A stretch of 64,000 nt of DNA from Bacillota bacterium (GCA_023412665.1 JAEZCA010000002.1:82294-146293); one strand, 5' to 3'. Shown: positions 16,459 through 25,948, numbered from the stretch's first letter. Numbers and translations: made by a program. Notes: a model not told the origin generated them from the letters alone.

Positions 16459-16585
16459 TTCAGAAAAATATGTAAAATCATGGGGTGTAAAAATACTTTG
16501 TATAGTCATATGATGATATGAAAGCCAATTTTATGCCGTCATAAAAAGTAATACTGAATTGCTGGTCTTGCCTTGATATCAATAA

Positions 16586-16600
16586 GTGAGAAGCGTCCCC
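16586..16600 (+). repeat. REP copy (plus orientation)
   Basis: GTGAGAAGCGTCCCC about 80 bases before the ParE-like start codon. It is the one plus copy without its own preceding minus copy. Confidence 0.9.
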
Positions 16601-16680
16601 AGGTGCTTGACTTTAAAATATCTTTATTGAATAATAATTACAGGTGCAAATGATCAAAATGATCTGGAGGATGGTCACAA

Positions 16681-18663
16681 ATGACAAAGGGAAAGAAACC
16701 TGAGGTCTACGGAAATGAAAGCATTTCATCGCTGAAAGGAGCGGATAGAGTTCGCTTGAGGCCAGGCGTCATATTCGGCTCCGATGGTATAGAAGGCTGT
16801 CAGCACTCCTTTTTTGAAATTCTCTCTAATTCTATTGACGAGGCTCGTGAGGGCTATGGTGACAGAATTGAGATTATTCGTCACAGCGACCGTTCCATCA
16901 CCGTAAAGGATTATGGCAGAGGCATTCCTGTTGATTTCAACCCAAAGGAAGACCGCTATAATTGGGAGTTGGTTTTTTGTGAGCTGTATGCAGGGGGGAA
17001 ATATAAAAATAATTCCGGCGAGAATTATGAATTCAGCCTTGGACTAAACGGCCTCGGAAGCTGTGCAACACAGTACAGCTCTGAATATATGGATGTTACT
17101 GTGTTCAGGGATGGTTTTAGGTATGATCTGCATTTTGAAAAAGGTGAAAACATCGGAGGCCTCATAAAGGAAAAATGCAAGTATGAGAGCACAGGGACGA
17201 TCCAGAGATGGAAGCCTGACCTTGAAGTGTTTACTGATACTGATATTCCGCTTGATTATTTTATAAATACTCTCAAGAAGCAGGCGGTCGTCAATGCCGG
17301 ACTGCAGTTTATCCTGAAAGACGAAGGTTCAGGCGATATATATGAGTTCTTTTATAAAAACGGCATAGTTGATTACATCAGTGAAATCAGCGGCGAGAAA
17401 GGCTTCACAGGCATACAGTTTTATGAATCCACAGCAAGAGGGCGGGATCGTGAAGATAAACCGGAATATAGAGTCAAGATGCAGGTGGCTTTTTGCTTCA
17501 ACAATGAAGTGAATCTTTTGGAATACTACCATAATTCCAGCTTTTTGGAGCATGGCGGTTCACCTGACCGTGCGGTTAAGGCTGCGTTTATCAATGAACT
17601 CGACAGATGCATCAGGAATAGAGGAAAATACAATAAAGACGAGGCAAAGATTATTTTTTCCGACATTCAAGACAGCCTTATTCTTGTTACAAACTCATTT
17701 TCGACAGTTACAAGCTATGAAAATCAGACAAAGAAATCTATAACCAACAAGTTTATACAAGAAGCAATGACCGACTTTATACGACAGCAGTTGGAAATAT
17801 ATTTCATTGAGAATAAAACTGAGAGCGACAAAATTATAGAACAAATACTTGTTAACAAGCGAAGCCGCGAAACCGCAGAGAAGACCAGGATAAATATCAA
17901 GAAAAAACTTGGCGGTGCTATCGACATTTCTAATAGAGTGAAGAAGTTTGTCGATTGTAGGACAAAGGATATTAACAAAAGAGAGCTGTATATTGTCGAA
18001 GGCGATTCCGCGCTGGGTTCTTGTAAAATGGGAAGAGATGCTGAATTCCAGGCAATTATGCCGGTCAGGGGTAAGATTCTTAATTGTCTTAAGGCCGAAT
18101 ACGACAGTATTTTTAAAAACGAAATCATTGTCGATCTGCTTAAGGTGCTCGGGTGTGGTGTCGAAATTAAATCAAAGCACAACAAGGATCTCAATACCTT
18201 CGATATGAATAATTTCAAATGGGCTAAAATAATCATATGTACTGATGCCGATGTTGACGGATTCCAAATAAGGACACTGATCCTGGCAATGCTCTACCGG
18301 CTGGTCCCGACGCTTATACAGGAGGGAAAGGTATTTATTGCTGAGTCGCCATTGTTTGAAATTACTTGTAAAGGAAAAACATATTTTGCATATACGGAAA
18401 AGGAAAAAGTTCAAATACTGTCAAAGCTTGGTGAAAATAAGTACGCGATACAGCGTTCTAAAGGTCTTGGCGAAAATGAACCTGAAATGATGTGGGAGAC
18501 CACGATGAACCCTGAATCGCGAAGGCTTATTAAGATAATACCCGATGATATGGAAAAAACAGAGATGATGTTCGATTTGCTGCTGGGCGACAACCTCAAG
18601 GGGAGAAAAAGCTTTATTGAGGAAAACGGCATGCGTTATATGGACATGATTGACGTAAGCTGA
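16681..18663 (+). CDS. Type IIA DNA topoisomerase, GyrB/ParE-like ATPase subunit (divergent paralogue)
   Basis: The GHKL ATPase motifs are clear: EILSNSIDEA, DYGRGIPV and GLNGLGSCAT. They are followed by the transducer and a TOPRIM domain with IVEGDSALGSC and TDADVDGFQIRTL, which supply the catalytic Glu and DxDxD metal site. At 660 residues it has ParE length, but many usual signatures are altered, so it is a divergent second system rather than the standard gyrB. The partner GyrA/ParC-like gene follows after a REP-filled gap of 300 bases. GGAGG lies ~10 bases upstream. Expected to pass DNA strands in an ATP-dependent reaction; decatenation versus supercoiling cannot be told. Confidence 0.88.
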   Translation: MTKGKKPEVYGNESISSLKGADRVRLRPGVIFGSDGIEGCQHSFFEILSNSIDEAREGYGDRIEIIRHSDRSITVKDYGRGIPVDFNPKEDRYNWELVFCELYAGGKYKNNSGENYEFSLGLNGLGSCATQYSSEYMDVTVFRDGFRYDLHFEKGENIGGLIKEKCKYESTGTIQRWKPDLEVFTDTDIPLDYFINTLKKQAVVNAGLQFILKDEGSGDIYEFFYKNGIVDYISEISGEKGFTGIQFYESTARGRDREDKPEYRVKMQVAFCFNNEVNLLEYYHNSSFLEHGGSPDRAVKAAFINELDRCIRNRGKYNKDEAKIIFSDIQDSLILVTNSFSTVTSYENQTKKSITNKFIQEAMTDFIRQQLEIYFIENKTESDKIIEQILVNKRSRETAEKTRINIKKKLGGAIDISNRVKKFVDCRTKDINKRELYIVEGDSALGSCKMGRDAEFQAIMPVRGKILNCLKAEYDSIFKNEIIVDLLKVLGCGVEIKSKHNKDLNTFDMNNFKWAKIIICTDADVDGFQIRTLILAMLYRLVPTLIQEGKVFIAESPLFEITCKGKTYFAYTEKEKVQILSKLGENKYAIQRSKGLGENEPEMMWETTMNPESRRLIKIIPDDMEKTEMMFDLLLGDNLKGRKSFIEENGMRYMDMIDVS

Positions 18664-18670
18664 TTGTGAT

Positions 18671-18953
18671 GGGGACAGTTCTCACATATTTGATGCTTAT
18701 AAACAACTGCAGTTGAAATTTTGTTGCTAAATTGACTGAATTGTTAAGTAATTGTCATGTAGTTTAGGTATTATGTAGATTAGGTATAGACTTAATTTTA
18801 TCTATTAGTTTTTGAGTTGTACGGAATCTATAAAGCAGGTGTAATGAATCATTAAGAAATGTAATGAAACGAAAGAATAAAAGTGAGAAGCGTCCCCGAA
18901 TAATTAATATGTGAGAAACGTCCCCGAATATTAAATGCGTGAGAAGCGTCCCC
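18671..18953. repeat. REP cluster between the topoisomerase subunit genes
   Basis: One minus copy GGGGACAGTTCTCAC (18671-18685) lies seven bases after the first gene's stop. Three plus copies at 18883, 18911 and 18939 (middle one AAACG instead of AAGCG) are spaced exactly 28 bp. The last copy ends 3 bp before the AAGGAGG ribosome site of the second gene. No other gene is seen in the 300-bp gap. Confidence 0.92.
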
Positions 18954-18967
18954 AATAAGGAGGTACT

Positions 18968-21157
18968 ATGTCAGATAAAAATTTGGTGCTGCAAAAAATA
19001 CCAGATACAATTGAGCAAAATTTTATGCCTTATGCGATGAGTGTCATAGTTTCGCGTGCGATACCGGAAATCGACGGTTTTAAACCATCTCACAGGAAGC
19101 TGCTTTACACAATGTACAAAATGGGGCTTCTGACAGGAAGCAGGACGAAATCGGCAAATGTCGTAGGCCAGACCATGAAGCTGAACCCCCATGGCGATCA
19201 GGCCATTTATGAGACTATGGTCAGACTTACCAGAGGAAATGGGGCGTTGCTCCATGCATATATCGATTCAAAGGGCAATATGGGACGTCAGTACTCCAGA
19301 GATATGAAGTTTGCGGCTCCTCGTTATACTGAAGTCAAGCTGGAGAAAATATGTGAGGAAATTTTTCGCGACCTGGACAAGAATACTGTGGATTTTATCG
19401 ATAATTATGACGGTACTATGAAGGAACCGACACTGTTGCCTGCCACTTTCCCGAGCGTTCTAGTCAATGCAAACCAGGGAATTGCAGTCAGTATGGCAAG
19501 TAATCTCTGCAGCTTCAATCTTAAAGAGATATGTGAAGCGACAATAGCTTACATTAACGATGAAAATGTCGATTTGCTTCAATATATAAAGGCTCCTGAT
19601 TTTTCAACCGGTGGCAGCCTTATATACAGTGAACAGGAAATGCGGGAAATATTTGAAACCGGCCGGGGAGGCTTCAAGGTTAGGGCAAAATACAAATACG
19701 ACAAGCAAAATAGCTGCATAGAAATATATGAAATACCATACACAACGACTTCTGAGGCAATTATTGATGACATAATAGAGCTAGTAAAAAACGGGAAAAT
19801 AAAAGATATTGTCGATGTGCGTGATGAAACCGACCTGGATGGACTAAAAATAACAATAGATATTAAAAAAAGTGCTGATCCTGAATCTATAATGAACAGA
19901 CTTTATAAACTGACAACATTACAGGATACCTTCAGCTGTAATTTCAACATATTGATTGCCAGCACTCCGAAGGTTCTGGGAATCCGATCAATATTGAAAG
20001 AGTGGGTCGACTTCCGAATAGGCTGTATCAAGCGGCAAACCACGTTTGACATAGACAAAAAGGAAGAAAAACTGCACTTGTTGTTCGGCTTACGCAAGAT
20101 TTTACTGGATATAGATAAGGCAATTGCAATAATAAGGAATACCGAGAATGATGCCAAGGTCGTGCCTAATCTCATGGAAGGCTTTGAAATTGATCGTGTA
20201 CAGGCTGATTTTATTGCTGAGATCAAGCTTAGGAACCTGAACCGGGAGTACATTCTCGACAAGGTAGGAGAGGTCGATTCTTTGCAGAATGAAATCGCTG
20301 ACCTGAAGGATGTACTGGCCAGTGAAAAGAGGATTAAGAAAATAATTGTCAGACAGCTGGGGGAGGTAGCAAAAAAACACGGACAACCCAGAAAAACCGA
20401 GATTATTCTCGAAACTCATGTTGAGGAAATAACTCAGGAGCATATGATAGAGGATTACAATCTGAAACTGTTCCTTACAGAGCAGAATTACCTCAAAAAA
20501 ATTCCGCTGGTTTCGTTGAGGGCTAATCCGGAACATAAGCTTAAGGATGATGATGTTATAACACTTGAAGTTGAAACCCACAATAAAGCAGAATTGCTGC
20601 TGTTCTCTGACAAGCAGACGGTTTATAAGCTAAGGGTATATGATATTCCTGATTGTAAGGCAAGTTCTCTCGGAGAATACCTTACAAATCTACTCCAATT
20701 GGAAAACGGCGAAAAAATAATATATATGACAGCAACGGACAATTACTCCGGATATATGCTATTTTCCTTTGAAAACGGAAAATGTGCGAAGATTGATCTG
20801 GAGAGCTATGCTACAAAAACAAACCGAAAAAAGCTTGCTAATGCTTATTCGGACTTATCACCGCTTGTTGATATAAGATTTATTAATGAAGATGTCGAAT
20901 TGGTCGCTTTCAGCAGTATAAACAAGGTTCTGGTCTTCAATACCGGCAGTATCAACTCGAAAACGACCCGCAATTCACAAGGCATACAAGTGATGAAAGA
21001 AAAAAAAGGGAGCAGGATGTGCTATATCAAGACGGTCCAGGAGTCAGGCATAAATAATCCCGAATATTATAGAACACGCAGCATACCGGCAGTAGGCTGT
21101 TATTTCCGGGAAGAGGATGCGGAAGACAAACAGATATCACTGGATATCGACAAATAG
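18968..21157 (+). CDS. Type IIA DNA topoisomerase, GyrA/ParC-like subunit (divergent paralogue)
   Basis: The 729-residue protein starts with the breakage-reunion domain: PYAMSVIVSRAIPEIDGFKPSHRKLLY and the catalytic tyrosine, Tyr 120, in APRYTEVKL. The loop before it (GNMGRQYSRDMKFA) departs from the GyrA/ParC consensus (NFGS..GD.AAA), including the usual quinolone-resistance positions. A coiled-coil arm and a shortened C-terminal beta-pinwheel follow (TRNSQGIQVM resembles a degenerate GyrA box). It pairs with the ParE-like subunit upstream. AAGGAGG gives a strong start. Confidence 0.88.
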   Translation: MSDKNLVLQKIPDTIEQNFMPYAMSVIVSRAIPEIDGFKPSHRKLLYTMYKMGLLTGSRTKSANVVGQTMKLNPHGDQAIYETMVRLTRGNGALLHAYIDSKGNMGRQYSRDMKFAAPRYTEVKLEKICEEIFRDLDKNTVDFIDNYDGTMKEPTLLPATFPSVLVNANQGIAVSMASNLCSFNLKEICEATIAYINDENVDLLQYIKAPDFSTGGSLIYSEQEMREIFETGRGGFKVRAKYKYDKQNSCIEIYEIPYTTTSEAIIDDIIELVKNGKIKDIVDVRDETDLDGLKITIDIKKSADPESIMNRLYKLTTLQDTFSCNFNILIASTPKVLGIRSILKEWVDFRIGCIKRQTTFDIDKKEEKLHLLFGLRKILLDIDKAIAIIRNTENDAKVVPNLMEGFEIDRVQADFIAEIKLRNLNREYILDKVGEVDSLQNEIADLKDVLASEKRIKKIIVRQLGEVAKKHGQPRKTEIILETHVEEITQEHMIEDYNLKLFLTEQNYLKKIPLVSLRANPEHKLKDDDVITLEVETHNKAELLLFSDKQTVYKLRVYDIPDCKASSLGEYLTNLLQLENGEKIIYMTATDNYSGYMLFSFENGKCAKIDLESYATKTNRKKLANAYSDLSPLVDIRFINEDVELVAFSSINKVLVFNTGSINSKTTRNSQGIQVMKEKKGSRMCYIKTVQESGINNPEYYRTRSIPAVGCYFREEDAEDKQISLDIDK

Positions 21158-21183
21158 AACCAGCAAAGATAATAAAACTTGAT

Positions 21184-21235
21184 ATGGGGACAAGTTCCGG
21201 GACAACGATGGCAGAAACAACTGTGCCTGGAACTA
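21184..21235 (+). repeat. Hairpin beginning GGGGACAAGTTCC
   Basis: AGTTCCGGGACA (from 21190) is nearly complementary to TGTGCCTGGAACT (to ~21234). The leading GGGGACAAGTTCC is reminiscent of the REP end. It could be an intercistronic terminator or a related repeat. Confidence 0.5.
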
Positions 21236-21259
21236 AGATATTACGGTAGAGGTAAGCAC

Positions 21260-21988
21260 TTGGAAAAAAGTAAAAAACAAAAACTCATCATATATATTTT
21301 TCTGATAGCAGTGTTTTTGTGCGCTCTGATTTATTTGGGGATTAGATTTGGTCCCCGGATCACAGAACTTGCCAGTAAACCTGAGGAACTGAAGGATATG
21401 CTCAGCTCCTTTGGCTGGAAAGGGATACTTGTTTTTATTGGTTTCCAGGTGCTGCAGGTTGTTGTTGCTGCAATACCGGGAGAATTTGTCCAAATTGCAG
21501 GCGGATATGTATACGGCACAATAGCGGGGACATTATACTCACTTGCAGGAATTGTGACAGGATCTGTATTGGTTTTTACTATAGCTCGGCTTATAGGGTA
21601 CCCTGTGGTAAAGCTCTTTGTTACTCCAAAACAGCTTGAGAAATTCAGCTTTATGATGAACAGCAATAAATCTGAGGCTGCTATGTTCATACTATTTCTG
21701 ATACCGGGCATTCCCAAGGATATTTTGACATACATTGCAGGGTTAACACCTGTGAGGCCGCTCAAGTTTTTTGTGATAATAACAATCGGAAGGCTTCCGG
21801 CCTTGTTGGGGTCGTCTTTTATTGGGCATAACACACAGAAAGGCAATTATGGAATGGTAATAGCAGTTTCAGCTGTTGCAGTTGCTTTATTTGCGGCTGG
21901 TTTGATTTTTAGAGACAGAATAATTGACTGGACACATAAGCTGATAAAAAATAAAGAGAAAACTGGGGATATAAAAAAAGGTCAATAA
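21260..21988 (+). CDS. VTT/DedA-family membrane protein (TVP38-like)
   Basis: The protein has ~242 residues with about six hydrophobic segments. The SNARE-associated/VTT core is visible: AAIPGEFVQIAGGYVYG, TGSVLVFTIARLIGYP, FLIPGIPKDILTYIAGLTPV, GRLPALLGSSFIG. The start is a TTG at 21260 with GAGGT 6 bases upstream; the frame is open further 5' without a site. Family members are linked to lipid scrambling or transport and membrane homeostasis. It may be co-transcribed with the topoisomerase genes, but a hairpin separates them. Confidence 0.85.
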   Translation: MEKSKKQKLIIYIFLIAVFLCALIYLGIRFGPRITELASKPEELKDMLSSFGWKGILVFIGFQVLQVVVAAIPGEFVQIAGGYVYGTIAGTLYSLAGIVTGSVLVFTIARLIGYPVVKLFVTPKQLEKFSFMMNSNKSEAAMFILFLIPGIPKDILTYIAGLTPVRPLKFFVIITIGRLPALLGSSFIGHNTQKGNYGMVIAVSAVAVALFAAGLIFRDRIIDWTHKLIKNKEKTGDIKKGQ

Positions 21989-22000
21989 TATCTCATATAT

Positions 22001-22042
22001 AAAAAACAGGCGAGGATCATTGTAATCCTTCACCTGCTTTGT
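22001..22042. terminator. Bidirectional terminator
   Basis: AAAACAGGCGAGGAT pairs imperfectly with ATCCTTCACCTGCTTTGT, flanked by A and T tracts. It lies between the VTT gene and the convergent aspartokinase. Confidence 0.75.
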
Positions 22043-22066
22043 ACAGCGTTACATAAATGCATTCAC

Positions 22067-23416
22067 TTATTTGAAAAATTCATCATACAATGCTTTAATT
22101 GCCCTGTCACGTTCATGGTCCTTGATTCCAAAAATCATACTGACTTCCGAGGGACCCTGGCTGATCATATCCAGATTAATATTCTCTTTTGACAACGCCC
22201 CAGACGCTCTTGCAGTTATTCCTACCGTATTGCGCATCCCCTCACCGACTATCATGACAAGAGCAAGGTTTTTCAGAACGGAAATATCATCTACTGCGAG
22301 TTCTGTCCTGATACGTTCAACTATCCTTTTCTCCTTTTGCTCGTCCAGATGGACTTGTTTTAGTATTATAGTAATGTTGTCTATACCTGACGGCATATGC
22401 TCAAAGGGTATATGCTCCTCCTCCAGTATTTGCAGCAGCTTGCGCCCAAAACCTATCTCACGGTTCATAAGATATTTACTAAGGTATATAAAGCAAAATC
22501 CAACATCTCCCGCTATACCGACAACGGGCTCTGTTATATTATGACGTTCCTTGACAATTGTAGTACCGGGTGCTGAAGGGTTGTTGGTGTTTTTAATCCT
22601 TACAGGAATACCTCTCTGAAATACAGGAACCAATGCCTCTTCGTGGAACACGCTGAAGCCTGCGTATGAAAGCTCCCGCATCTCTCTGTAGGTGGCTTCA
22701 TAAATAGGCTTTGGAGACTCGATCAGGTTTGGATTAGCAGAGTATACATTGTCAACATCTGTGAAATTTTCATAAAGATCAGCTTTAACAGCAGCAGCCA
22801 GTATGGAACCTGTAATATCCGAACCTCCTCTTGGTAGCGTGACAACCTCACCATTTGTCGAATATCCAAAAAAGCCGGGGAATATTGTGATACCTGTATA
22901 ATTTGACAGCGACATCAAATTCTCGTAGGATTGCGGCAAAACCTGCGCATTTCCATATTCATCGCTTAAAAAGAGCCCGGCATCCTTGGGGTTCACATAA
23001 CGTGCATCACTGCCAATGCTGCATAAGTAAGCAGCGACAAGCTTTGCGCTGTTGTCTTCTCCGGCTGCCTTCAGGTTGTCCAGATATCTTTCCTTATTTG
23101 TTTTATCGCTGTTTACTCGTGCTTTAAGATCTTCAGCAATGACGCTGACTATATCATCAGATAACCCAAGCTCAGCTGCGATTTCTGCATATCTCGTTAC
23201 GATAGCCTGCAGTTCTGATTCTGCATTTCCTTTTTCAAGACCAGCCTTTGCACAGGAAATCAGCATATCAGTAACCTTAACATCATCCTTGTTCCGTTTG
23301 CCGGGCGCTGAAACTACAACAATCCTGCGTTCAGGATCTGATGTTACGATTGAACATACTTTTTTTATCTGACTGGCAGATGCAAGAGAAGTTCCACCAA
23401 ATTTTGCAACTTTCAT
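22067..23416 (-). CDS. Aspartate kinase
   Basis: The kinase domain opens with KVAKFGGTSLASA and contains TLPRGGSDITGSILAAA and the FTDVDNVYSANP region. Two ACT domains follow (from ~residue 310, MVIVGEGMRNTVGITARASGAL), matching monofunctional aspartokinases with amino-acid feedback. It phosphorylates L-aspartate at the head of the Lys/Thr/Met/diaminopimelate pathway. The ATG at 23416 has GGGGG 7 bases upstream; a TTG 15 bases earlier is less likely. 449 residues, normal length. The leader is only ~30 bases, so there is no lysine riboswitch. Confidence 0.93.
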   Translation of the reverse strand: MKVAKFGGTSLASASQIKKVCSIVTSDPERRIVVVSAPGKRNKDDVKVTDMLISCAKAGLEKGNAESELQAIVTRYAEIAAELGLSDDIVSVIAEDLKARVNSDKTNKERYLDNLKAAGEDNSAKLVAAYLCSIGSDARYVNPKDAGLFLSDEYGNAQVLPQSYENLMSLSNYTGITIFPGFFGYSTNGEVVTLPRGGSDITGSILAAAVKADLYENFTDVDNVYSANPNLIESPKPIYEATYREMRELSYAGFSVFHEEALVPVFQRGIPVRIKNTNNPSAPGTTIVKERHNITEPVVGIAGDVGFCFIYLSKYLMNREIGFGRKLLQILEEEHIPFEHMPSGIDNITIILKQVHLDEQKEKRIVERIRTELAVDDISVLKNLALVMIVGEGMRNTVGITARASGALSKENINLDMISQGPSEVSMIFGIKDHERDRAIKALYDEFFK

Positions 23417-23450
23417 TTGACAAGCCCCCAAAAATCTTTTATTTCATCCT

Positions 23451-23480
23451 ATTATCACACCTTGCAAAAGGTTATGTCAA
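23451..23480 (-). promoter_or_regulatory. Promoter of the aspartokinase gene
   Basis: Minus-strand TTGACA (23480-23475) and GATAAT (23456-23451) with 18 bases between (TGATAA with 17). It places the transcript start some 30 bases before the ATG. Confidence 0.75.
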
Positions 23481-23518
23481 TAAAAAAATAGCATAGGTCC
23501 GGCATATAATATATTTTG

Positions 23519-23557
23519 CGAACATTTGTTTGAAGTACTATGCATTTGTGCTATAAT
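23519..23557 (+). promoter_or_regulatory. LexA-type SOS box overlapping the uvrB promoter
   Basis: CGAACATTTGTTTG (23519-23532) fits the Gram-positive LexA/DinR consensus CGAAC-N4-GTTCG with one change. It overlaps the -35 TTTGAA (23529-23534), followed by 17 bases and TATAAT (23552-23557). The same arrangement precedes uvrA. The transcript would have a ~380-base leader full of REP copies. Confidence 0.75.
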
Positions 23558-23561
23558 GTTT

Positions 23562-23929
23562 GGGGACGGTTCTGCCGTATTTGCTATTTTTCAATATGGC
23601 AAATTGCGAGAGTAAACTAGCCTACTTGCATTAAGTCCTCTGACTTGCCTCTATAGACATCGGAAGCGCGGCACTAAAACTATTGTATACACACCAGAAT
23701 GGAAATGCAGGCAAGGAAAAATAGTTGATGTTATATGGTTTGAAGCGCTGGGAATATAATTTTTAAGCTGAGATCGAACTAAAGATTATGGCATGCTTAT
23801 TAAATAGTATTATGCGAAAGGTGAGAAGCGTCCCCAAAGCATTATTATGCGAAAGGTGAGAAGCGTCCCCAAAGCAGAAAGGTGAGAAGCGTCCCCAAAG
23901 CACAAAGCAGAAAGGTGAGAAGCGTCCCC
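23562..23929. repeat. REP cluster in the uvrB leader
   Basis: One minus variant GGGGACGGTTCTGCC (23562-23576) starts five bases after the -10. Four exact plus copies lie at 23821, 23856, 23882 and 23915, the last ending three bases before AAAGGAG. The stretch 23580-23815 between them shows no gene. Confidence 0.9.
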
Positions 23930-23944
23930 GAAAGGAGAATGGAA

Positions 23945-25927
23945 ATGGCGGAGTTTAAGATTGTATCTGACTATAAGATGTGCGGTGACCAGCCGGAGGC
24001 GGTGGATCAGCTGGTGCAGGGCCTGAACAGGGGCTACAGGCACCAGACGCTGCTTGGTGTCACCGGGTCGGGCAAGACATTTACTATGGCAAATGTAATA
24101 GAGCGGGTCCAACGGCCGACTTTGGTCATCGCTCATAATAAGACGCTGGCTGCGCAGCTTTGCAGCGAGTTTAAGGAATTTTTCCCGAATAATGCAGTGG
24201 AGTACTTTGTGAGTTATTATGATTACTATCAGCCTGAGGCATATATCGCCTCAACGGATACTTATATAGAAAAGGATTCATCGATAAACGACGAGATCGA
24301 TCAGCTAAGGCACTCAGCCACGGCCGCGCTTTTTGAGAGGCGTGATGTAATCATTGTCGCAAGCGTGTCGTGCATCTACGGCTTGGGTGACCCGGAGGAC
24401 TATACGGAACTGATGATATCACTAAGGCCTGGAATGAAAAAAGACAGGGATGAAGTTATCAGAAGGCTCGTTGATATACAATATGAAAGAAATGAAATAG
24501 ACTTCAAGAGAGGAAAGTTCAGAGCAAGGGGTGACGTGCTGGAGGTGTTCCCCCCCGATTCAAAGGAACAGGTCCTGAGGATCGAGTTTTTTGGAGATGA
24601 GATCGAAAAAATATCCGTGGTGAACTATCTCACAGGTGAAATACTTGGTGTAAAGCCGCATGTGGCGATATTCCCTGCAAACCATTATGCAACAACAAGA
24701 CCTAAAATGCTCAGATCCATCGCAACGATTGAACAGGAGCTCGAAGAAAGGCTAAAGGAACTGAGAGATCAGGATAAGCTGCTGGAGGCGCAGAGACTGG
24801 AGCAGAGGACAAGATATGATCTTGAAATGCTGCAGGAAATAGGCTTCTGCCAGGGTATAGAAAATTATTCGAGACACATCAGCGGCAGGGAACCCGGAAG
24901 TCCCCCCTATACACTGATAGATTATTTCCCTGAGGACCTTCTGGTAATCATAGATGAGTCACATGTTTCTGTACCGCAGATCAGCAGTATGTACAACGGT
25001 GATCGTTCGAGGAAGGAATCTCTTGTGGAATATGGATTCAGGCTGCCCTCAGCATATGACAACAGACCGCTGAGGTTCGAGGAGTTTGAAAAAAAGGTCA
25101 AACAGGCCATATATGTAAGTGCTACACCCGGCAAGTACGAAAACAGACACTCGCAGCAAACCGCCGAGCAGATAATAAGGCCAACCGGTCTGATCGATCC
25201 GGAGGTTATTGTAAGGCCTGTAAAAGGCCAGATCGACGACTTGATCGGTGAGATCTCAAAGCGTGTCGACAAGCATCAGAGAGTTCTCGTAACAACATTG
25301 ACAAAGAAAATGGCAGAGGATCTGACCACCTATTTAAAGGATCTGGATTTCAAGGTCGAGTACCTGCATTCCGATGTTGAAACACTGGACAGGATCGAGC
25401 TTATCAGGAACCTGAGGCTTGGGGTGTTTGACGTACTGGTGGGAATAAACCTTCTGAGGGAGGGACTTGATCTTCCCGAGGTTACTCTTGTTGCTATCCT
25501 TGACGCTGACAAGGAGGGATTCCTGCGATCGGAGACATCGCTGATCCAGACCATTGGCAGGGCTGCGAGAAATGTTGAGGGCACTGTAATCATGTATGCA
25601 GATACGATTACAGACTCCATGCAAAAGGCAATAAGTGAAACAAACAGAAGAAGGAAGATCCAGATGGATTACAACCTTGAGCACGGTATTACTCCGACAA
25701 CTATTCAAAAGGACGTCAGAGACACGTTCGAGACTATAAGAATGGCAGAATCCGACACGAAATATTCATATTCACAGGATGTTGAGCATATGGACGAGGA
25801 TGATCTGCAGAAGCTTATGAACAAGATTGAAAAGGAAATGAAGGAAGCGGCCAGAGAGCTTCAGTTTGAAAGGGCAGCTGCATTGAGGGACAGGTTGAAG
25901 GAGTTACAGGATAGAGTAAAGGGGTAA
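23945..25927 (+). CDS. uvrB: Excinuclease ABC subunit B (UvrB)
   Basis: The 660-residue protein has Walker A GVTGSGKT, the beta-hairpin region YYDYYQPEAYIASTDTYIEKD, DESH, helicase motifs V/VI (GINLLREGLDLPEV, QTIGRAARN) and a C-terminal UVR domain that binds UvrC. It verifies DNA damage delivered by UvrA2. The ATG at 23945 is chosen because AAAGGAG is 7 bases upstream; reading from 23882 would add residues encoded by REP copies (MRSVP..., VRSVP...). A LexA-type box at its promoter indicates SOS control. uvrA lies 4 kb downstream with its own LexA-type box. Confidence 0.97.
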   Translation: MAEFKIVSDYKMCGDQPEAVDQLVQGLNRGYRHQTLLGVTGSGKTFTMANVIERVQRPTLVIAHNKTLAAQLCSEFKEFFPNNAVEYFVSYYDYYQPEAYIASTDTYIEKDSSINDEIDQLRHSATAALFERRDVIIVASVSCIYGLGDPEDYTELMISLRPGMKKDRDEVIRRLVDIQYERNEIDFKRGKFRARGDVLEVFPPDSKEQVLRIEFFGDEIEKISVVNYLTGEILGVKPHVAIFPANHYATTRPKMLRSIATIEQELEERLKELRDQDKLLEAQRLEQRTRYDLEMLQEIGFCQGIENYSRHISGREPGSPPYTLIDYFPEDLLVIIDESHVSVPQISSMYNGDRSRKESLVEYGFRLPSAYDNRPLRFEEFEKKVKQAIYVSATPGKYENRHSQQTAEQIIRPTGLIDPEVIVRPVKGQIDDLIGEISKRVDKHQRVLVTTLTKKMAEDLTTYLKDLDFKVEYLHSDVETLDRIELIRNLRLGVFDVLVGINLLREGLDLPEVTLVAILDADKEGFLRSETSLIQTIGRAARNVEGTVIMYADTITDSMQKAISETNRRRKIQMDYNLEHGITPTTIQKDVRDTFETIRMAESDTKYSYSQDVEHMDEDDLQKLMNKIEKEMKEAARELQFERAAALRDRLKELQDRVKG

Positions 25928-25948
25928 AGAGAAAGCAAAGGGGTAGGC

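Noticed and set aside
22067..23480. Lysine riboswitch before aspartokinase
   Set aside because: The promoter leaves a leader of only about 30 bases, too short for the L box.
23821..23929. CRISPR-like look of repeated GTGAGAAGCGTCCCC units with short spacers
   Set aside because: Units are only 15 bp, spacing varies between clusters, copies occur in both orientations and genome-wide, and no cas gene is present. The RAYT-REP explanation fits better.
23882..23944. Extended UvrB start beginning MRSVP
   Set aside because: The extra residues are translated REP copies; the true ribosome site AAAGGAG lies just before ATG 23945.
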